From Frankia sp. AgB1.9 (lineage in GTDB: Bacteria > Actinomycetota > Actinomycetes > Frankiales > Frankiaceae), in assembly GCF_016786355.1 (NCBI RefSeq), contig NZ_JADWYX010000016.1, forward strand, positions 44,655-108,654: a DNA stretch of 64,000 nucleotides, written 5' to 3'. Each line of letters opens with the position of its first letter. Position 1 is the stretch's first letter. The position numbers were made by a program, and so were the translations under genes. Of the stretch, positions 58,727-64,000 are shown piece after piece. The notes beneath the pieces are model-generated. The model saw only the letters and a program-made list of their open reading frames with translations. It ran no database searches and was not told the origin of the DNA.

Positions 58727-59401
58727 TCAGATCGTCAGGTTGTCGAAGGTGGGGCCGACGTCCCGGCTGCGCTTGAGCTCGTAGAAGCCGGGAGTCTGGA
58801 CGACGAGGAGGAAGCCGTCCCAGAGCTTGCCCGCGGCCTCGCCGGTCGGCGCCGGCGTGATCACCGGGCCGAACAGCGCGGTGTCGCCGATGGCGATCAC
58901 CGGGGTGCCCACGTCCATCCCGACCCGGCCGATGCCGTCGGCGTGGCTCGCGCGGACCGCGTCGTCGAACTCGGTGGAGTCGGCCGCGGCCGCGAGCGCG
59001 GTGGGCAGGCCGACCTCGGTCAGCGCCGCTTCGAAGACGTCCTTGGACCACTCGGCCTTGTCGATGTGCCGGCGGCGGCTGAGCGCGGTGTAGAGCGGGC
59101 CGAGCACCTCGTCGCCATGCTCGGCGGCGGCCGCGATCGCGACCCGGACCGGCCCCCACATGCCCGGGATCATCGCCTTGTAGACCTCAGGGATGTCGTC
59201 CCTGCCGCCGTTGAGCACCGCGAGACTCATGACGTGCCAGCGGATCTCGACGTCGCGGACTTTCTGGACCTCCAGCATCCAGCGCGAGGTCAGGAACGCC
59301 CACGGACAGCTCGGGTCGAACCAGAAGTCGGCGACCACCGGTACCGCGGCCCCGGTCTCCGCCGCGGGCTCCGACCCGGTCTTGGTGGCTGACGCAGTCA
59401 C
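58727..59401 (-). CDS. DsbA-family mycothiol-dependent oxidoreductase (Rv2466c-like)
   Basis: A 224-residue thioredoxin-fold protein. The active site reads DFWFDPSCPWAFLTSRWMLE, with a single cysteine in CPWA, and IRWHVMSLAVLNGGRDD follows; both match Mycobacterium tuberculosis Rv2466c, a mycothiol-dependent reductase that activates thienopyrimidines. The helical insert (ALSRRRHIDKAEWS) and GVGMDVGTPVIAIGDTALFG complete the fold. The GTG at 59401 has GGAG at seven bases. It probably handles oxidative stress with mycothiol. Its coupling to rpiB and pepN is common in actinomycetes (recalled, not checked). Confidence 0.92.
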   Translation of the reverse strand: MTASATKTGSEPAAETGAAVPVVADFWFDPSCPWAFLTSRWMLEVQKVRDVEIRWHVMSLAVLNGGRDDIPEVYKAMIPGMWGPVRVAIAAAAEHGDEVLGPLYTALSRRRHIDKAEWSKDVFEAALTEVGLPTALAAAADSTEFDDAVRASHADGIGRVGMDVGTPVIAIGDTALFGPVITPAPTGEAAGKLWDGFLLVVQTPGFYELKRSRDVGPTFDNLTI

Positions 59402-59550
59402 ATGTTTCTCCGTTCGCCGGCCCGCACTCGTAGCGCCGGGCACGCCCCGACGCCGCCGCGACGCCGCCCCGGCTCCGGTGGGGCAGCGTCGCGAGGAGGC
59501 CCGGAGACGATCGACGAGCCGCGGCCGGCACCCCCGACCGACGCGGCGCG

Positions 59551-60849
59551 CTAGTCCGCCCCTAGCTCCCCGCCGGGGTCAACCTTCGGCTCGGGCGGTG
59601 CCTTCCCGCTCGCGGCGAGATATCCCGCCACGCGGTTGATCACCGCCACGGTCGGCACGGCCGCGATCGCGCCCGGGATGCCGGCGAGCACCGCACCGGC
59701 CGACAACGAGATCACGATCGCCAGCGGGTGCAGGTTCACCGCCCGGCGCATCACCAGCGGGTGCATGACGTGGCCCTCGAACTGTTGAACGACGACCACC
59801 ACGCACAGCACGATGATCGCCGGCACCAGGCCCTTCGCGACCAGAGTGACCAGGACGGCCGCGGTCCCCGCCACGGTCGCACCGACGATCGGGATGAAGC
59901 CGCCGAAGAAGGTCAGCAGTGCCAGCGGCGCCACCAGCGGCGTCCCGACCGAGACCAGGCCGATCGAGATGCCCAACGCGTCGGTGAACGCGATCAGCAC
60001 GGTGCCCCGGATATAGCCGGTCAGCGTCGCCCAGGCCTCCCGGCCGGCGCCCCGGACCCGCTCCTCCGCGGACGCCGGGAACCGGTTGACGATCCAGTTC
60101 CAGATCCCGGCCCCGTCGTAGACGAAGAAGAAGGTCGCGAACACCGTGACCAGCAGGCTGGCGAGCACCTCGACCAGCACCGAGGCCGTCGTGATGACCT
60201 GCGAGACGACCTTCCCCCGGTTCGCGGTGAGCGAGTGCTGAACGCTGTCGATCAGGTCGGTGATCTGCTTCTGCGACAGGTGCAGCGGGCCGTTCGTCAG
60301 ATAGTCCCTGACCTGGCCGATGCCGTTGTTGACCTGGTCGACGACGGTAGGCAGCTCGTTGGCCGCGTTGAAGCCGACCCCGACGGCGACCCCACCCAGG
60401 ATGACGAAGAAGGTCAGCAACGCGAGGAACGCCGACGCCAGCCGCGGCACCCCCACCCGCTGCAGGCGCTGCGCTATCGGAACGATCAAAGCGGTGATCA
60501 GTAGACCGGCGACAACCGGGATCACGATGGACCGAACACGCCCGATCGCGATCACCACGACGTAGACGGCCGCACCGATGATCAGCAGCCGCCACGACCA
60601 GCCGGCGCTGACCCGTAACGCGACCGGGACCGCTCGCTCGGCGCGCTCGTGCGGCGACGCCGTGCTCACCACGGCGACCTGATCCAGCGTCCGGGGCTTG
60701 GTCGCCTCGCCGGGCGGGGGCGCCGTCGCGGCGGCCGCCTCCGCCTCCCGCGCGGCGGCGAGCCTGGCCGCCCCGCGCTCGGCCAGCCGGGCGATGCGCC
60801 GCGGACCGCTCGGGCCGTCGGTCCCGCCACGCGCGACCCGTCTCACCAC
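59551..60849 (-). CDS. AI-2E family transporter
   Basis: A 432-residue membrane protein. After 80 polar residues come about eight membrane segments: a pair near 90-130, one near 145-170, then after a soluble region (about 180-225, DYLTNGPLHLSQKQ) the remaining five. VFATFFFVYDGAGIWNWIVNRFP, FTDALGISIGLV, LVAPLALLTFFGGFIPIVGA and QQFEGHVMHPLVMRRAVNLHPL are hallmarks of the AI-2E family (PerM-like). The role of these proteins is uncertain; some export quorum signals or act as Na+/H+ antiporters. Start is GTG with GGGAGG upstream. Confidence 0.9.
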   Translation of the reverse strand: MVRRVARGGTDGPSGPRRIARLAERGAARLAAAREAEAAAATAPPPGEATKPRTLDQVAVVSTASPHERAERAVPVALRVSAGWSWRLLIIGAAVYVVVIAIGRVRSIVIPVVAGLLITALIVPIAQRLQRVGVPRLASAFLALLTFFVILGGVAVGVGFNAANELPTVVDQVNNGIGQVRDYLTNGPLHLSQKQITDLIDSVQHSLTANRGKVVSQVITTASVLVEVLASLLVTVFATFFFVYDGAGIWNWIVNRFPASAEERVRGAGREAWATLTGYIRGTVLIAFTDALGISIGLVSVGTPLVAPLALLTFFGGFIPIVGATVAGTAAVLVTLVAKGLVPAIIVLCVVVVVQQFEGHVMHPLVMRRAVNLHPLAIVISLSAGAVLAGIPGAIAAVPTVAVINRVAGYLAASGKAPPEPKVDPGGELGAD

Positions 60850-61354
60850 GCGTCCTCCCTTGGCCTGCGGGCCGCTCGCCCGGGCATCGCGATCAGAGTC
60901 TCCTCGACGTCACATCCGACCGGGTCTGTACCCAATTCACCGAGTATCCAACGGGGCTGTGCGGCCGGGCTGAACGATCGGGCTGGATGACCGAACAGCG
61001 TCGCGGGGGTAGGTCGCGGGGGTACGCCGACGACGTGACCGGCCAGCCGGACACGCGGCCCCGAGACTACGCCGAGATCGTCCCACCCTCGGAACGGGCC
61101 GCCCGACAGGTGCCCGACACCCCGCCGGCCCGCGTGTCCGCCGCGTTTTCGCGTTCGCAACGGGCCGGGAACGCGCGCGCGGCCCGATCGCCCACGCAGC
61201 GTGGAAGACTGGCGGAAGTGGTTCTTCCGTCGCGGCCGCGGCCGCGCGGCCGTCGCGTTACCGCCGCGCAGCCGTCGCGGTGCCTGCCGTCTGGCGGTCG
61301 CGCCGGCCATCGCGGCTGTCCTGCGAGGGTGGTCTGAGTCCCGAGAGGATCCGA
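60850..61354. other. Divergent intergenic region
   Basis: Region between the AI-2E gene and pepN. Open frames here (for example 60987-61337) are short of conserved features and Arg-rich; I take them as chance. The pepN ribosome site AGAGG stands at its end. Nothing else identified. Confidence 0.6.
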
Positions 61355-63901
61355 GTGCCGAACAACCTCACCCGCGACGAGGCGCGCGAGCGCGCCCGCC
61401 TGCTGAACGTCTCCTCCTACGAGGTCGAGCTCGACCTGACGACCGGTCACGAGACCTTCACCTCGACGACCACCGTCACGTTCACCGCCACCGAGCCCGG
61501 CGCGACGACCTTCATCGAGCTGGCCGCGCCGACGGTGCGCGAGGTCGCGCTCAACGGCGTCGCGCTCGACCCGGCGGAGGTGTTCGACGGGGAAAGGATC
61601 ACCCTGCCGAGCGTGGCGGAGTCGAACCGGCTCACGGTGCTCGCCGACTGCGCGTACTCGCGGACCGGCGAGGGCCTGCACCGGTTCGTCGACCCGGTCG
61701 ACGAGGCGGTGTACCTCTACACCCAGTTCGAGACGTACGACGCGCACCGGATGTACGCCTGTTTCGACCAGCCCGACCTCAAGGCGACCTTCACGCTGAA
61801 CGTCACGGCGCCGGCCGACTGGAAGGTCATCTCGAACAGCGCGGTCGCCGCCGTGGCCGAGGCCGCGATCGGCGTGCGGGTCACCCGCTTCCTGCCGACC
61901 CCGGTGATGTCGACCTACATCACCGCGCTGGTCGCCGGGCCGTACCACGAGGTTCGCGACTCCCATGACGGGATCGACCTCGGGCTGTACTGCCGCGGCT
62001 CGCTGGCCGAGTTCCTCGACCCGGCTGAGCTGTTCGAGATCACCAAGCAGGGCTTCGACTTCTACCACCGGGTGTTCGACTACCGGTACCCGTTCGGCAA
62101 GTACGACCAGCTGTTCGTGCCCGAGTTCAACGCCGGGGCGATGGAGAACGCCGGCTGCGTCACCTACCTGGAGGACTACGTCTTCCGCGCCAAGGTGACG
62201 GAGGCCCGCCGGGAGCGCCGGGCCGAGACGATCCTGCACGAGATGGCGCACATGTGGTTCGGCGACCTGGTCACCATGCGCTGGTGGGACGACCTGTGGC
62301 TGAACGAGTCGTTCGCGACCTACGTCTCGGTGCTCGCCCAGGTCACCTCGACCCGGTTCACCAACGGCTGGACGACCTTCGCGAACGCCGAGAAGGGCTG
62401 GGCGTACCGGCAGGACCAGCTGTCCTCGACGCACCCGATCGTCGCGGACGCCGTCGACATGGACGCGGTGCGCACCAACTTCGACGGCATCACCTACGCC
62501 AAGGGCGCTTCGGTGCTCAAGCAGCTGGTGAGCTGGGTCGGCCAGGAGGAGTTCCTCTCCGGCCTGCGCACCTACTTCCGCGCCTACGAGTACGGCAACA
62601 CGACGCTGCGCGACCTGCTCGACGAGCTGGAGAAGGCGAGCGGCCGTGAGCTCACCGGCTGGTCGAAGGACTGGCTGGAGACGACGGGCGTCAACACGCT
62701 GCGGCCGAGGTTCGAGACCGACTCGTCCGGGCTGTTCACCGCGTTCGACGTGGTGCAGGAGCCGGCCGCCCACCCGCCGACGGCGTCGCAGACACTGCGG
62801 CCGCACCGGATCGCGATCGGCCTGTACGACCGGGACGGCAAGGGCGACCTGGTCCGCCGGGAGCGGGTCGAGCTGGACGTCACCGGCCCGCTGACCGAGG
62901 TCAGCAAGCTGGTCGGGGCGCGCCGGCCCGAGCTGCTGCTGCTCAACGACGACGACCTGTCGTTCGCGAAGATCCGGCTGGACGACCGGTCGCTGGCCAC
63001 GCTGATCTCCGGCATCGGCAGCGTCCGGGCCTCGCTGCCCCGGACGCTGTGCTGGGCCGCCGCGTGGGACATGACCCGGGACGCGGAGCTCGCCGCCCGC
63101 GACTACGTCAAGCTGGTGCTGTCCGGCGTGGACGTCGAGGACGACATCGGCGTGGTGCAGACGCTGCTCGCCCGGGCGGCCCTGACCCTGGACAGCTACG
63201 GCGACCCGGCGAACCGGTCGGCGGCGCTGCGCGCGCTCACCGACCGGGCCGAGCAGCTGCTGCGCGCCGCGGCGCCCGGCAGCGACCTGCAGCTGGTCTT
63301 CACGACGACCTTCGCGCAGGCCGAGGACCCCGAGCAGGTCGAGAAGATCAAGGCGATCTTCGAGGGCCGCGACGTCATCGAGGGGCTGGCGCTGGACACC
63401 GAGCTGCGTTGGTCGCTGCTCACCCAGCTCGTCGCCCGTGGCGTCTACGGCGACGCCGAGATCGACGCGGAGCTGGTCCGGGACGCCACCGCGGCCGGCG
63501 AGAAGCGGGCGGCGACGGCGCGCAGCGCCCGGCCGACCGCCGAGGCCAAGGCCGCGGCCTGGGCGGCCGTCATGGAGTCCGACACGCTGTCCAACCACCT
63601 GGCCGCGGCGACGATGGGTGGCTTCTGGGTGGCGAGCCAGCGTGAGCTGACGAGGCCCTACGTCGACCGGTACTTCGCCGAGATCGCGGGAATCTGGAAG
63701 ACCCGCAGCTTCGACACCGCGCAGACGATCACCCAGACGCTGTTCCCGGACGGAGTGATCGAGGCCTCGACGCTGGACAAGGTGGACGCCTACCTGGCCA
63801 ACGAGGACCCGGCGCCGCCGCTGCGCCGCGCGCTGACCGAGGGCCGAGACGGCCTGGTCCGGGCGCTGGCCGCCCGGGCGAAGGACAGCGCCGCCGGCTA
63901 G
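61355..63901 (+). CDS. pepN: Aminopeptidase N (M1 family)
   Basis: An 848-residue zinc aminopeptidase. The GTG start has AGAGG seven bases upstream. The exopeptidase motif GAMEN is near residue 261; the zinc site is H295-E-M-A-H299 with E318 (NESFA) exactly 18 residues further. The N-terminal beta-saddle (residues 1-200) and C-terminal helical superfamily domain (about 520-848) are complete. It removes N-terminal residues from peptides in the cytoplasm. Length is normal for actinomycete PepN (850-860). A 17-bp tandem duplication covers its stop codon. Confidence 0.97.
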   Translation: MPNNLTRDEARERARLLNVSSYEVELDLTTGHETFTSTTTVTFTATEPGATTFIELAAPTVREVALNGVALDPAEVFDGERITLPSVAESNRLTVLADCAYSRTGEGLHRFVDPVDEAVYLYTQFETYDAHRMYACFDQPDLKATFTLNVTAPADWKVISNSAVAAVAEAAIGVRVTRFLPTPVMSTYITALVAGPYHEVRDSHDGIDLGLYCRGSLAEFLDPAELFEITKQGFDFYHRVFDYRYPFGKYDQLFVPEFNAGAMENAGCVTYLEDYVFRAKVTEARRERRAETILHEMAHMWFGDLVTMRWWDDLWLNESFATYVSVLAQVTSTRFTNGWTTFANAEKGWAYRQDQLSSTHPIVADAVDMDAVRTNFDGITYAKGASVLKQLVSWVGQEEFLSGLRTYFRAYEYGNTTLRDLLDELEKASGRELTGWSKDWLETTGVNTLRPRFETDSSGLFTAFDVVQEPAAHPPTASQTLRPHRIAIGLYDRDGKGDLVRRERVELDVTGPLTEVSKLVGARRPELLLLNDDDLSFAKIRLDDRSLATLISGIGSVRASLPRTLCWAAAWDMTRDAELAARDYVKLVLSGVDVEDDIGVVQTLLARAALTLDSYGDPANRSAALRALTDRAEQLLRAAAPGSDLQLVFTTTFAQAEDPEQVEKIKAIFEGRDVIEGLALDTELRWSLLTQLVARGVYGDAEIDAELVRDATAAGEKRAATARSARPTAEAKAAAWAAVMESDTLSNHLAAATMGGFWVASQRELTRPYVDRYFAEIAGIWKTRSFDTAQTITQTLFPDGVIEASTLDKVDAYLANEDPAPPLRRALTEGRDGLVRALAARAKDSAAG

Positions 63902-63929
63902 GGCGGTCAGTCGGCTAGGGCGGTCAGTC
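63896..63929. repeat. 17-bp tandem duplication over the pepN stop codon
   Basis: GGCTAGGGCGGTCAGTC occurs twice head to tail (63896-63912, 63913-63929). Each copy contains the TAG stop of pepN and the complement of a TGA that may end the minus-strand gene beyond. Confidence 0.95.
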
Positions 63930-64000
63930 GGTGCAGCCGAGGAGAGGCCGGGAGCGGACGCGGACGCCGCCGCCGGACGGGTTCTCGGCGAGGACGAGAT
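63924..64000 (-). CDS. Partial gene, C-terminal end only
   Basis: On the minus strand 24 codons before a TGA at 63924-63926 read LVLAENPSGGGVRVRSRPLL then GCTD, with normal codon bias. The rest lies outside the window. No identification is possible. Confidence 0.35.
   Translation of the reverse strand, partial: LVLAENPSGGGVRVRSRPLLGCTD

Noticed and set aside
60987..61337. A 116-codon plus-strand frame before pepN
   Set aside because: Arg/Ala/Pro-rich with no conserved part or ribosome site; more likely the pepN leader region.
61067..63598. An 843-codon open frame on the minus strand opposite pepN
   Set aside because: It is the antisense shadow of pepN, which has all M1 aminopeptidase motifs; the shadow has Arg/Gly/Val-rich composition without any domain.

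Overview
The window is bacterial chromosome with very high G+C (by eye above 70 percent), dense coding, many GTG starts and short intergenic gaps. The gene content points to an actinomycete: F420-type luciferase-like oxidoreductases, an NDMA-type alcohol dehydrogenase, a mycothiol-linked DsbA-like nitroreductase (Rv2466c family), roadblock/LC7 proteins, SpoIIE phosphatases, an FHA-ABC exporter like Rv1747 and an AftD-like arabinosyltransferase. A Frankiaceae member is my best guess from recollection; the sequence alone does not prove it. I saw no rRNA, tRNA, CRISPR array, intact insertion sequence or prophage.

Layout. 1-1.6 kb: remains of a signalling locus (broken PAS-SpoIIE gene, frameshifted roadblock gene, intact roadblock gene). 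1.8-4.8 kb: a ferredoxin-reductase fusion next to a cytochrome P450. 4.8-10.8 kb: unknown protein, MFS exporter, flavin reductase fused to an IclR-type sensing domain, nitronate monooxygenase, Gfo/Idh oxidoreductase. 10.8-13.7 kb: DUF4143 ATPase preceded by five 23-bp repeats, a small membrane protein, a TauE/SafE permease. 13.7-16.7 kb: adenine deaminase and adenosine deaminase overlapping in one operon. 16.9-19 kb: a DszC-like flavoprotein and a Phd/PIN toxin-antitoxin pair. 20.6-30.9 kb: a catabolic block with P450, two EthD-like proteins, two F420-type oxidoreductases, aldehyde and alcohol dehydrogenases, an epimerase-like SDR and a TetR regulator. 30.9-36.7 kb: FHA-ABC exporter, a repeat-bearing 1-kb gap, Hsp20 and exonuclease III. 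37-44.9 kb: diiron protein, dienoyl-CoA isomerase-like crotonase, DUF4230 protein, SpoIIE phosphatase receptor and a two-gene ABC transporter. 44.9-57.4 kb: a surface glycan locus with two related flippases, two related GT2 enzymes (one fused to an AftD-like arabinosyltransferase), a GT4 enzyme and an HHxxxDG acyltransferase. 57.7-64 kb: housekeeping genes rpiB, Rv2466c-like oxidoreductase, AI-2E-family membrane protein and pepN.

Coordination. Three sites resembling the KstR operator TnnAACnnGTTnnA lie in the control regions of the nitronate monooxygenase/Gfo-Idh pair, the second P450, and the F420 oxidoreductase/aldehyde dehydrogenase pair, so much of 8-30 kb may form one TetR-controlled degradation regulon for a hydrophobic substrate. 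In the glycan locus the likely flow is polyprenyl-phosphate-sugar synthesis (GT2), sugar transfer (GT4, AftD-like), acyl decoration and flipping.

Non-coding structure is the most unusual part: a 75-bp imperfect palindrome in three copies, the 23-bp x5 repeat, an inverted/direct 19-bp repeat cluster in the 34-kb gap, and several short duplications that straddle stop codons.
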